Origin: Euperipatoides rowelli
Taxonomy: Eukaryota; Onychophora; Udeonychophora; Euonychophora; Peripatopsidae
DNA: 11,938 nucleotides
NCBI GenBank assembly: GCA_003024985.2
Contig: PXIH01S0030543.1
Strand: one strand, 5' to 3'
Below the pieces are notes generated by a model. That model made no database searches. It saw nothing but the letters and a program-made list of their open reading frames with translations, and was not told the DNA's origin. A program made the translations under genes and the position numbers. Shown here piece after piece: positions 1 through 8,040 of this stretch; positions within the stretch are counted from its first letter, which is position 1, and the number at the start of each line of letters is the position of its first letter.

Positions 1-134
1 CACCATAGAAAGGCATATTTATGACTTAAGACACAATAAACAGAGGTAATAGAATATTTTTATCCAATATTATTTCCAAAATGAGCAATTTAATCATCTT
101 CATCTTGCACAGCTTGTATAGTAGTGCCACCATT

Positions 135-1290
135 GTTTTTATGTTGCAGTACTTTGCCTGGAAACTTATTTTCTATCTTAGCAATTTTAAGTGAACAGGA
201 AGATCACTCTAACATAGTTTGTTCTCTCATCATGGACTTTAGAAAGGCATTCGATAATTAGACCATGCTATTTTTATTAACAAACTTGTTAACATACTCT
301 CACTTGATTCAATGGTTCATTGGATCTATTCTTTCCTCTCTAGCAGACAGCAATGATGAAAACCACCAAGGATGGTTCTATTTTGGATTTTGTTTGTTAG
401 AATGGAGTTCCCCAGGGATCTGTCCTGGGTAGCCACTATTTCACCATCTTAGTCAATGACATTGCAACTGATAGTAATTACCATCTTAAATATGTTGATG
501 ATTTAACTGTGTCACACACCATTAATCATATGGCTACTTCTCTCCCACAAACAATCTCTGACAAAATAGTAGCTCAATGTAATGATATCAATATGACAAT
601 TAATTTAAGCAAGTGTTATTTAATTATACACAATTTAAAAAAAAAAGTAATTTTTTTCCTTTGTTTAACATTGATGACGCTCAATTTGTACTTGTTGATC
701 AGATTAATATTCTGTGAGTTTGCATCCAAAACAATCTAAGATGGAACTTGCATACTGACAATGTAATTAAAAAGGCCAAAAAGTCAATGTTTGTTCTATA
801 TAAATAAAGAAGATTGGGAGCTAATGAGAGGGTTATTATGTCATATATTTCTTTTATTCGCTTGGTGTTAGAGTATTGCACTCCAGATTGGAATCCTGCC
901 CTAACTAAAAAACAGGTACAATCTCTTTAATCCATGAAAAAATAAGAGCAGATCTTATCATTAAATCTTGAGTCATTAACCAATAGTAGAAAAAAAAATT
1001 CTATTAACTTTTCTATTAATTTATTCAAAGCATTTCCCGAATTTTTTCCTCCCCCAACAAGGATTTATTTCAGATAGAAATATAAGAAGTTCTAAAAAAT
1101 ATACTCTATCTATCATCAGTACTTCCAGGTTTAAAAAACCACCATTAGTTACTACTATAGATTTAGTTAACTTATGAAATATTTTATATTTAATCTGTTT
1201 ACCAACTGTAATAGTCAATTTTCTTTAGATCATTTTTTTTAATTGTAATAAGTCCTAAATCCTCTGGGCTAAGGACTAACTAAACTTATG
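135..1290 (+). mobile_element. Degenerate CR1/jockey-group LINE, 3' half
   Basis: This is the remnant of a non-LTR retrotransposon whose reverse transcriptase would copy its own RNA at a nicked chromosomal target. The recognisable part runs from the N-terminal side of the RT domain through the end of ORF2 (stop at 1175-1177) into a 3' UTR. The UTR holds a small hairpin, AGTCCT pairing with AGGACT, at about 1249-1276. The order DFRKAFD, GVPQGSVLG, YVDD, then a C-terminal FPP...SDRN.RSSKKYTL stretch is typical of the CR1/Rex1/L2 and jockey-like clades. It is broken by frame changes and stops, so it is a dead copy. The 5' limit is unclear because the first 130 bases show no convincing frame, and I see no target-site duplication. 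The exact clade is inferred, not proven. Confidence 0.8.
181..1177 (+). pseudogene. LINE ORF2 reverse transcriptase, frameshifted
   Basis: The RT coding sequence survives in pieces. Frame 1 from 181 carries a stretch ending in DFRKAFD at 235-255 (RT block A) and meets a TAG at 259. Frame 2 is open from 401 to 739. It opens with NGVPQGSVLG (401-430, the substrate-binding block) and contains the catalytic YVDD at 491-502 followed by the usual linker to an N-LSKC motif. After the A-run near 638-646 homology moves to frame 1, with stops at 715 (TGA, where LGV is usual) and in the TATAAATAAAGA context near 803. The C-terminal thumb-like region includes LEYCTPDWNPALTKKQ. The last block, GFISDRNIRSSKKYTL onward, is in frame 2 from 1061 to the TGA at 1175. 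The shifts sit at or near A-homopolymers. No functional product is expected. Confidence 0.82.
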
Positions 1291-1473
1291 CATTTTAACT
1301 TTTTTGGAATTTCAGTTTCCTGTATAAAATATAATCACAATAACTTGCTGAATTATAATNTGAAAGATAGGAAGAATAGAGGTGTTATCAACCTAGAGTT
1401 TAAAGTAGAAAATTAAGGTATTAAATGAGTAAAATAGAGATTATCTGTTAATGACGGGCAACTTTATTTAAAA

Positions 1474-1489
1474 AAATAAATAAATAAAT
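1474..1489. repeat. (AAAT)4 microsatellite
   Basis: Four perfect AAAT units follow a short A-run and precede ATG and another A-run. It is a simple repeat that could also be the poly-A-like tail of an old retroelement, but no element body is recognisable upstream. Confidence 0.7.
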
Positions 1490-1920
1490 GAAAAAATTAT
1501 AAATATCTACAGCATATCAATAAAAGTCTCTTATCATGGTTATATTAATGCCAGTCAAGGCGTTAATCTTCATATTTGAAAAGAAATGACATTTTGTATT
1601 TACATAAAATACTCAACAGTCTGGCAAGTTGATTCCAAGTCAAACCTCTATGAATACCATCTTGATCTGGAAGTAATTATGTATTCGTTAACTTTCCAAG
1701 TCATATTTGCATTAATCATATATCTAACCAATCATTACTCTCAATTACATAGAATATTAGGAGCATAAATATTCTACAGAATGAAAGTCGTATTTAAAAT
1801 AGAAATGTAATTAGCATAAATAAAACATATATAAAAAAAAATTTTAGTGATTATATTTGAGACACATTCCTTTGATGGTTTGAATCTATATCCCAAACCT
1901 AGAACCCATCTTCTTTATCA

Positions 1921-1953
1921 ACCACACAACCCCTCTCTCACAAAGTGTGTGGT
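1921..1953. other. 8-bp hairpin with 17-nt loop
   Basis: ACCACACA at 1921-1928 is the exact reverse complement of TGTGTGGT at 1946-1953. The loop is pyrimidine-rich. No promoter, terminator or gene context accompanies it, so it may simply be part of an unrecognised repeat. Confidence 0.5.
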
Positions 1954-2174
1954 GGAGATTTATTTATTTTTACCCAAAAGTTAAATTATCTGTTCATTTA
2001 ATATAATGGTATTTGTTAAAATTGTCAAATGCAATAACATTCAATTTTTTTTTTTCAAATAATTTTTCAATTAATAAATCTTTTTAAACATTACTGTATA
2101 TTGAAGTTTACAATGCTATATAACTTATGGTTTATATAAAGCAGTAAGTTTGTTTGTATGTTATCATTGAGGAG

Positions 2175-2800
2175 TGAGATATAGATACTTCTCAACATGA
2201 CACAAACTTGAAATTTTGCATGTGGGTAGGTCACATAGTTTAAACAAGGAAAATAGACTTTTTGAATTTGTGGGTGGAGGGGAGGGGCAAAGGACCCTGA
2301 ACTGTTTATCATACTTCCCAACATAGCACAAACTTGATAGTTGGCATGTGGGTAGGTTGCATAGTGTAGACAAGTAGACAAGGAAAATAGACTTTGATTT
2401 TGGGGGCTGGGGTGTGGGGAATAATCCTGAACTGTTTAGCATACTTCCCAACATGGCACAAACTTGAAATTTGGCATGTGGGTAGGTTGCATAGTTTAGC
2501 AAGGAAAATAGACTTTTCAATTTTGGGGTGAGGAATGACCATGAGCTGTTTAGTATAGTTCCCAAAATGGCACAACCTTGAAATTTGCATATGGGTAGGT
2601 TGCATAGTATAGACAAGGAAAATAGATTTTTTGGTTTTTGGGGGTGGGATGAGGAGTCTGGAATGACCCTGAAGTGTTTAGCATACTTCTCAACATGCTA
2701 CAAACTTGAAATTTGGCATCTGGGTGGTTGCATAGTGCAGACAATGAAAGTAGACTTTTGGATTTTTGGGGATTGGGGTGAGGGATCCCAAGCAATGCCG
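2175..2800. repeat. Minisatellite, five units of about 125 bp
   Basis: Five head-to-tail copies are marked by the word CACAAACTTG or variants at 2201, 2327, 2457, 2571 and 2699, giving spacings of 126, 130, 114 and 128. Each unit contains, in order, a CTTCCCAACATGGCACAAACT-like segment, a GAAATTTGGCATGTGGGTAGG-like segment, GACAAGGAAAATAGACTTT, a variable G-rich stretch and a CCTGAACTGTTTAGCATA-like segment. Length changes fall mostly in the G-rich stretch and in a duplicated GTAGACAA at about 2366-2381. The minus strand is open for 150 codons across the array and reads as a degenerate repeat of about 42 residues, but frame is not conserved between units, so I do not call it a gene. The unit resembles repeats scattered in lophotrochozoan introns as I recall them; I cannot verify that here. 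Confidence 0.9.
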
Positions 2801-2833
2801 TCCTGGGCTATGCCAAGTACTTCAGCTAGATAG
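2786..2833 (+). repeat. Distinct terminal module of the minisatellite
   Basis: After the fifth unit the repeat does not continue. It switches to a non-repeated GC-rich tail starting GGATCCCAAGCAATGCC and ending at ACTTCAGCTAGATAG. The tail contains two related words, GCAATGCC and GCTATGCC. A sharp, different end suggests the array is the internal part of a larger dispersed element rather than a free satellite. This is inferred from one copy. Confidence 0.45.
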
Positions 2834-3116
2834 TCTTAAAACCAAATTTTGAAATTAAATTAAAAATAAAACAACATTTAAAACACTTCCACAAATATCT
2901 AAATATAAATACAATTTTTTTTTTTATAAAAATCTCTCTCTTTCATAAATGAGAGAGAATAATTTATTCACAATTTAGTTGTACATAATAATTCAATCTT
3001 GAATTTACAATAATTTTTACAATTTGATATTTTTGTTTTACAGAAACTTCTTAAATTTCTTCTAATTTATTTTTAATAGTCCTTAAAAAAATTCCAAAAT
3101 ATTTTTTAATTTTTTT
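2834..3116. other. AT-rich spacer with imperfect CT/GA hairpin
   Basis: I see no gene. At 2932-2959 a TCTCTCT...CAT arm faces ATGAGAGAGA with two extra bases in the left arm, forming an imperfect hairpin. The rest is homopolymer-rich AT sequence. Confidence 0.5.
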
Positions 3117-3120
3117 TTGA

Positions 3121-3250
3121 TATACAGAAACAAAGATCTTCCCTACCGAGCCTTGAACCCAAGATTCAAAGTCCTCAACTCAGTAGTCGTATATGTCATC
3201 AAAAGCCGTGTCCAACATGCTGTCAATCAGACTAAGGCTGTGAGACAAAA
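3121..3250 (-). mobile_element. tRNA-like repeat fragment (probable SINE head)
   Basis: Read on the minus strand, the segment contains GGTTCAAGGCT at 3159-3149, ten of eleven matches to the Pol III B box GGTTCRANNCC. It sits in a tRNA-like context: an anticodon-arm-like GACTACTGAGTTGAGG lies upstream and CTCGGTAGGGA downstream. The A box is not clear; TTGGACACGG at about 3215 is the best placed candidate and matches poorly. It is likely a decayed tRNA-derived SINE. It is not a functional tRNA because the arms do not pair. Confidence 0.4.
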
Positions 3251-3259
3251 AAAAAAAAT

Positions 3260-4610
3260 ACATTGTTTGATATGGATTTTAAAACATTCTTTTAATGACA
3301 AAGGATTTTTTTTTTTTTTAGAAAAAAAAATCATACACATGTAGTTTCTTTATTAAACTGATTATGTAGGCTACAATTATTTACAATATTCTTTGATTGA
3401 TACATTTTGACTTTCAGTCTGGTTCTTAACAGATATGTTTTTTTTCAAATGATTTTCAAGGTCATAGATGGGAAAGATGATGTTCTAAAGTATTTAACCC
3501 TTTATGGATGAGAATGCTTGCAGGCACATTCATACTCTTAGGAGTACACTACATGCATTAGAGAATGAGAGAATTAAGCTGCATATCAATATATTTATCC
3601 TTGCTGGTACTTCTACCACACTTCAATATTGTGAGGTAATAGGGCATCACAAAAGCATCATTGTTCATCACCCACATTCTCATTCCGAGAGAAATATTCG
3701 TCTCTTCAAAGTTTTGAAAGTACACAATCAATATTGTGGGGAGTTTGAGTCAGGTGAATTCGTTTTTACATATTTAGTCTTAGAATTATATTTCAATGAC
3801 AGATCTTCCATAGTTTTTAAGCAGTATGGTAATAAGTTGGGCACAAGATCTTAGAAGAAAAAAAAAAGATTCCCTGCCACACATACACACACTTAAGTGC
3901 AAATGGATAAAGCTAATTAAGACAGTAAGAAAATTTCATCTGAAAATAACTTTGTTGGATAATTTAAACTCATCACCTTCAAGTTTCGAGTCCAGCATCA
4001 TTTTTTTAACTGCTCTCATACTGCTCCATAGGGCAGCATATATTTTAATTATATTTTCCCCCCATTCAAATAAAACAAAAGTATAGAAAAATATTGACGT
4101 TGTAGGTCTCAAGAATCTAAATTTTTAAAACGTTTAGTGCCTTTAGCTTTATACTATATATTTTTTTTGTAATCTAAACTTTTTTTTTAAGCTACTAAAT
4201 TCCTATGCAATAATTCTAAAATAGACATTTTTAAACAATGTGATAATGGACAGCCCAATTTAGATGTTTATCATTTCTGCTCAAAATAGTATAGACAATT
4301 AAATATTTAATTCTGGATCTGGGTTCGAAATCTATCAACACTAAATTTAAAAAAAAAAATACCTGCATAGAAAAAAATATCCACTTGGTTTCGTTTAATA
4401 ACCTTTTAAGGTCATTTTGTTTTCAAAAATTAATTTATTTCATTCTTACAAATGTCAAGTGTTAATAATATAAGAATAATAGTATAAAGGACTGTTAAGA
4501 CATCAAATAAACTGTTGATACGTTGCACTTTTTATTTTCAAGTATAAAATTCTTAATAAAAATAAAAATTGTGACATACAGGAGAATGAAAACATCAACT
4601 TTTTTTTTTA
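3260..4610. other. AT-rich spacer, no supported gene
   Basis: I see no recognisable gene or element. The longest open frame (3504-3854, plus, 116 codons) has no motif I recognise, is rich in His, Ile and Ser, and sits in sequence of ordinary base composition; it may be a fossil of an old repeat. A lone GGGTTCGAAAT at 4322-4332 resembles a B box but has no partner A box. Many A- and T-runs of 8-13 bases occur. Confidence 0.5.
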
Positions 4611-4620
4611 TATTTTATAC

Positions 4621-4774
4621 AAAAATTTGCATTCCTTCTAACCGAATCCGTCGCTCCTCTGTACAGTGCCAAAGAAAGAGGGGGTGGCCGGGCCTCGTGC
4701 GCAGCAACATATTGCTTCTCGGGCTGTGGTCTGGGAAGACTTCGTTCCTCTTTAACCATTGTTCTAGGTATTTG
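4621..4774 (-). CDS. Candidate isolated coding exon, unknown protein
   Basis: This 154-bp block is visibly GC-rich in an AT-rich neighbourhood. On the minus strand it is preceded by a textbook 3' splice site: a run of 14 T, then AATTGT and AG at 4776-4775. It is open for 51 codons (one base completing a split codon, then KYLEQWLKR... to ...RLEGMQIF). The first possible donor that keeps the whole GC-rich block is GTATAA at 4620-4615. An alternative donor, GTTAGA, lies slightly earlier after GGATTCG. Composition looks like real protein (three Trp, many charged residues, no low complexity) and codon choice differs from the random frames around it. I do not recognise the family and name no function. 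No flanking exon was found in the window. It could instead be a captured exon or retrotransposed fragment. Confidence 0.4.
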
Positions 4775-5038
4775 CTACAATTAAAAAAAAAAAAAAATAA
4801 GCACAAATGATATTTTTTAATAATTAATTAATGATAATCAATTTTTTAAATATATGTATATTAATTAACATTATATATAGCAGTTTATAGCTGACAATAA
4901 TCCTTACTATAACATATATTTTCTGTTTAATACAAGATTATTCAATTTTATTGATTTTTTCTACTTATTCAATTAAATTTTAATTTATGGTCTTCATCAA
5001 GTTCTAATTTATTGTTTATCTGTGTAATATTTCTTGGT

Positions 5039-5083
5039 AAAATATTATTTTCTCCTTTTTAGACTAATAAAAAATAATATTTT
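5039..5083. other. 13-bp AT inverted repeat
   Basis: AAAATATTATTTT at 5039-5051 is the exact reverse complement of AAAATAATATTTT at 5071-5083, with a 19-nt spacer. Low complexity makes a chance origin plausible. Confidence 0.45.
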
Positions 5084-5106
5084 TTTTTAAAAAAAAAAAA
5101 AAAAAG

Positions 5107-5127
5107 TTACCTGTTAATAACAGGTAA
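5107..5127. other. 21-bp perfect odd palindrome
   Basis: TTACCTGTTA, one central A, then TAACAGGTAA: both 10-bp arms pair exactly. It directly follows an A17 run. It could be a protein-binding dyad or a cruciform seed left by a transposon end; nothing nearby decides. Confidence 0.6.
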
Positions 5128-5216
5128 TCTATGTTTATAGATGTTAATGCATATATTTTTGCTTCAAGAATTAATTCATTAAATACAGTTTCTTAAGTGA
5201 CTTGACACACTTGGTT

Positions 5217-5320
5217 AAAAAAAACACCCCATAACCGCTAGACTGGGACATGAACCTGGAACATCCCAGCTTATGTCTTCACCCACACTTTCAACCTGCA
5301 TTGCTGCAGACTGGACCATG
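5217..5320 (-). mobile_element. tRNA-like Pol III unit with terminator
   Basis: On the minus strand an A-box-like TGGTCCAGTCT (5318-5308, nine of eleven to TRGYNNARNGG) is followed 51 nt later by a B-box-like GGTTCATGTCC (5256-5246, ten of eleven to GGTTCRANNCC). A T8 run at 5224-5217 would stop RNA polymerase III about 22 nt past the B box. The arms do not fold into a full cloverleaf, so it is not a tRNA gene. It is either a short tRNA-derived SINE or a head-only copy. Layout and spacing are those of a type 2 Pol III promoter. No target duplication was seen. Confidence 0.5.
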
Positions 5321-5427
5321 AGGACGGGACAAAATAATAATATTTAATTAAAATAATAAGTGAAGTATGATACTAATGGTAGTGGAGCAGAAAAAAAAAG
5401 GATTGGATAGTCATAAAAGCATTTTGG

Positions 5428-5770
5428 GTCTAGCTCAGCTGGTGTGAGGGAACATCAAGGGACAACTGAGCAAAAATGTATACTTTGGTTGTGGTTCAAA
5501 CTCGGGTGTAGACAAAAGTCTTGGATTCTTTCTTTCTCTGAGATTCACAACTAGGGATTTTTTCTTTAATAGATTTTTAAGATGAAAGCTTTAGTTGACT
5601 GAATTTGACTAAGAACTGGCAGATGGGGGGAAAAAATGGTAGACCTGATGTCTGTTGTCTAGACTCAAGACACTTGCAACCGATTTGTGAATATATATAA
5701 TTTTAATAAGCATTGTAAATAAATGATATTTTTCCCTGTTAGGGGAAAAACATATATATTTTTTTTAAAT
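5428..5770 (+). mobile_element. SINE copy A (Lys-type tRNA head, palindromic tail)
   Basis: This is a tRNA-derived short interspersed element of 343 bp. The A box TAGCTCAGCTGG (5431-5442) matches the tRNA-Lys style, and the B box GGTTCAAACTC (5493-5503) is ten of eleven. The body contains AAAAATGGTA and CCTGA at about 5632-5648, and the tail contains ATTGTAAATAA then TTTTTCCCTGTTAGGGGAAAAA at about 5712-5750, ending in TATATAT and T-rich sequence. Imperfect 12-bp direct repeats flank it: AAAGCATTTTGG (5416-5427) and AAAGATTTTTGG (5771-5782). Tail and body words are shared with copies B and C, but the head differs from theirs. Boundaries come from the inferred duplications. Confidence 0.65.
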
Positions 5771-6211
5771 AAAGATTTTTGGCTAAGTAAATTGTAATGC
5801 ACATGTTTCTCGGGTAAAGTAATTTATGCACAAAAAATATTGTAAAAAAATAAAATATTTTATTTTCAAGCTTATTAAAAATTCACATAAATGCACCTTT
5901 TAAATATCAATTTAATATTATGATGATCTATATTATTTTAATTTGTTAGTTGATTAGTGATTTCAAGTGATAACTGAGTATGTTTCAAGATATAATTACT
6001 TTCTGAACACGCCACATACATAGACCATAGCATTCCTAAAATGTCATATGAAACAACTGAGCAAATCATTGAATTTCATTATCTCTTGAAATATTCGAAC
6101 TCGCTTAAACATGCTAATTAAGTAATTAATCATTTGTCTAATTTGCTTATATGCATTCTCTATGATATAAAAGAGAGTGTGCACACACAAATGATGTCTG
6201 AGTTCGCATAT

Positions 6212-6233
6212 TGGAAAGGCTACTGCCTTTCCA
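6212..6233. other. Perfect 9-bp hairpin with tetraloop
   Basis: TGGAAAGGC at 6212-6220 pairs exactly with GCCTTTCCA at 6225-6233 around a TACT loop. No T-run follows it, so it is not an intrinsic terminator. A related word, GGCTTTTCCAG, recurs 60 bp downstream at about 6292-6302. Confidence 0.6.
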
Positions 6234-6823
6234 GCAAACAATGGATGTTTCTGAATTTAATTTTAATTATTTCTGTATCTAAAATGGCAGTGGCTTTTCC
6301 AGATTCAAGTCCACCCCAATACTGTGTAGTAATGGTCTCTGCTAGTTGGGGATTATTATTGGTTTACCAGTCATTTTATTTGGTTCCTGTAATAAAAGTT
6401 ATTTCAACTAAACAAGTCAAGATTTCAAGGCAAGTCTTTCAATTCTCTGCAATAATATAGCGAATGGATAAACCCATTTGTTTAACCCAAAATATTGCCC
6501 CCCCCTCCCCATTTTTCATTGCATTCACCTATCAGTTTAAGGTCATACTGATAGAAATATTTTCATTATCGGTTGATGTTTAGTCGTTTCATACAACACA
6601 CAACACGTGGAAATAATGAGTGGATGTATTAAGTTTACAAAAATTATACAAAATAAACCTAAAACCAAAAATGCACAGAAAAGACAATAGGATAATATAT
6701 TAAAAAATAAAAAGGAAACATCTTGGAAAGGAGATTATTAATGTTTCTAATAATTGTTTATCCATTTTTCCCCATTCCCCAATTTGTTTAAAAATGAAAA
6801 CTTCTTATTTTTCCGCCACGCAT

Positions 6824-6854
6824 CCCCCCCATCCCTGTTTTCCCCTCTCTTCCC
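6824..6854 (-). other. G-quadruplex motif
   Basis: On the minus strand the block reads G3, a 6-nt loop, G4, a 6-nt loop, G3, a 2-nt loop, G7. That meets the usual G3+N1-7 rule for an intramolecular quadruplex; the plus strand would be a C-rich i-motif. It stands out in a region that is otherwise almost all A and T. A second C8TC4 block lies at about 6498-6510. Confidence 0.65.
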
Positions 6855-7018
6855 ATTGCTTTAAAAACGACAAAAATGAAAAAAAAATATTATTTAAAAA
6901 GATAAAGTATAATAATCTAATCACAATTTTAAACAAAATATGATGCTAGTCTATTTCCTTTCTGTCACATACAATAAGGATTTTGTAATAGATACGTTGG
7001 TATAAAAAACAAGCCATG

Positions 7019-7130
7019 TGGTCATCAGCATGTATTGCCACTGAGTGTTTGCACTTATACTCTGGTCACCTGGTTCAATCCCTGGGAAGTATAGTACCTC
7101 TCCTAGAGGGGTGGTGGGGGAAACAAAGTT
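7019..7130 (+). mobile_element. tRNA-derived repeat with perfect B box
   Basis: GGTTCAATCCC at 7072-7082 matches the B-box consensus completely. A weak A-box candidate, TGGTCATCAGC, sits 42 nt upstream at 7019-7029. Downstream is a CCTCTCCTAGAGGGGTGGTG segment, after which no known SINE body is recognised. It does not share the tail of copies A-C. I read it as the decayed head of a different tRNA-derived SINE. Confidence 0.4.
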
Positions 7131-7532
7131 TGCTAAACTATTTTTAAGGACAACCTTAGTCATAATGCAGACCAATGTCATTATATTCTCTGCTGTTGAC
7201 AAATTAACTATTATTTTAAATGCCACTGAAATTATAAAGCAGTTAATTTGTCTTAACCTTATTATGTACAAGCATTTTACCACCTGGGCAATCTTCATTT
7301 TTTTTACATTGAATTTCAAACCCCTACTTATGCTACATAATTTCAGTATGGTACATCACAGATTAATTCTGTGAATATTAAATATCTAAATTTAACTCCT
7401 TAGATTTTCTTATTCATATAACAGTTGATAAATTACCTGTTTCTGTAATTAGGATCGCCTAATGGGTTCAATCAAATACTTTTAAATACCCATCGTCCAA
7501 TCAAATAGCAATCTTTGTCCCACTGAACAAAT
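7131..7532. other. Spacer, no gene seen
   Basis: Open frames on both strands across 6951-7374 overlap each other and the tRNA-like repeat, carry no motif and are treated as chance. Nothing else is recognisable. Confidence 0.5.
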
Positions 7533-7544
7533 AGCTGTATTGTT

Positions 7545-7931
7545 GTCCAGGTGAGGTGGTACAGTCAGTAGCACATAGGACTACCTCATGATTGAACATG
7601 TAGTCCCGGGGAAAGGTTCGATTCCCAGGGGTGCATTACCACTCCATTTTTTTTTAGGGCCAAAGTGAAAGGTGGTGTTTTTCTAAGCATAAAAGCAATG
7701 TTAAATATCTTGTGTAAGAAAAATGCACCACTGAAACCTGCATCTCAAAAATGGTAAAACCTGAAGTAGGAAAATTCGTTTATGAAGAACCAACCTAATG
7801 GAATATATAATAAAGTGGAATGTACAAGGTAGAAAAAAGGTTGTAATAATCAAAATATATGTACATATTGTAAATAATAAAAATGGGTCATTTCCCCTAT
7901 TAGGGGAAAAATATATATATTTTTCAAAAAA
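7545..7931 (+). mobile_element. SINE copy B, full length
   Basis: This is a 387-bp tRNA-headed SINE. The A box TGGTACAGTCAG (7557-7568) is eleven of twelve and the B box GGTTCGATTCC (7615-7625) is perfect, 46 nt apart. A T9 run follows at 7647-7655. The body includes AGAAAAATGCACCACTGAAA and CCTGCATCTCAAAAATGGTA (about 7717-7756). The tail has ATTGTAAATAATAAAAATG and the palindromic CATTTCCCCTATTAGGGG (about 7889-7906), then TATATATATTTTTC. Near-identical direct repeats flank it: AGCTGTATTGTT (7533-7544) and AGCTATATTATT (7932-7943), ten of twelve, the expected mark of L1-type target-primed insertion. Head and body match copy C, for example AGTAGCACATAGGACT. Confidence 0.78.
7647..7655 (+). 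terminator. T9 run after the tRNA-like head of copy B
   Basis: Nine T follow the B box by 21 nt, where an RNA polymerase III tRNA-type terminator would lie. In copy C the same position also carries nine T. If used, it would release a head-only transcript of about 100 nt and prevent transcription of the body and tail. Function is inferred from base content only. Confidence 0.4.
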
Positions 7932-8040
7932 AGCTATATTATTTCAGCTGATTCCAGGCCGGACAGTGTTAGACATTCCATATTTTATTTTTTGTGGATA
8001 AAGAATGTCAAGACCTACTTACATATCCCAAAATTTGCTT

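Larger units (their letters stand above)
1291..2170. other. AT-rich spacer, no gene seen
   Basis: I see no gene here. The stretch holds an ambiguous base N at 1360, an (AAAT)4 microsatellite at 1474-1489, a short hairpin at 1921-1953 and several T- or A-runs. Short open frames, such as one of 60 codons at 1586-1768, are no longer than expected at this base composition. Confidence 0.6.
4800..5215. other. AT-rich spacer with palindromes
   Basis: No gene is visible. The stretch is nearly all A and T, with two inverted repeats listed separately (5039-5083 and 5107-5127) and an A17 run at 5089-5105. Confidence 0.6.
5783..7010. other. AT-rich spacer with hairpin and C-rich tracts
   Basis: No gene is supported. 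An open frame at 6134-6460 (108 codons) shows no motif and is compatible with chance. The stretch contains a perfect hairpin (6212-6233) and two C-rich islands (6497-6511 and 6772-6854), the second with a quadruplex motif. Confidence 0.5.

Noticed and set aside
2164-2616. 150-codon minus-strand open frame across the minisatellite
   Set aside because: It is a translation of the tandem repeat; unit lengths are not multiples of three and the frame is not preserved from unit to unit.
2175-2800. CRISPR array
   Set aside because: The repeats are contiguous units of about 125 bp without unique spacers, and the surroundings are clearly eukaryotic.
3496-3505. TTAACCCTTT as a possible piggyBac end (also near 10489)
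   Set aside because: No matching inverted end AAAGGGTTAA was found at either place, so the word alone is not evidence.
3504-3854. 116-codon plus-strand open frame
   Set aside because: No recognisable motif, no splice or promoter context and ordinary composition; one frame of this length is not surprising here. Kept only as a note in the spacer entry.
4322-4332. Lone B-box-like GGGTTCGAAAT
   Set aside because: Only a partial match, with no A box at the right distance and no flanking repeat body.
4523-4810. Plus-strand open frame over the GC-rich island
   Set aside because: The minus-strand reading has a better splice acceptor and a more protein-like composition; the plus frame begins and ends in homopolymer sequence.
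6951-7374. Overlapping open frames of 109 and 122 codons on opposite strands
   Set aside because: They overlap each other and a tRNA-like repeat and show no family motif.
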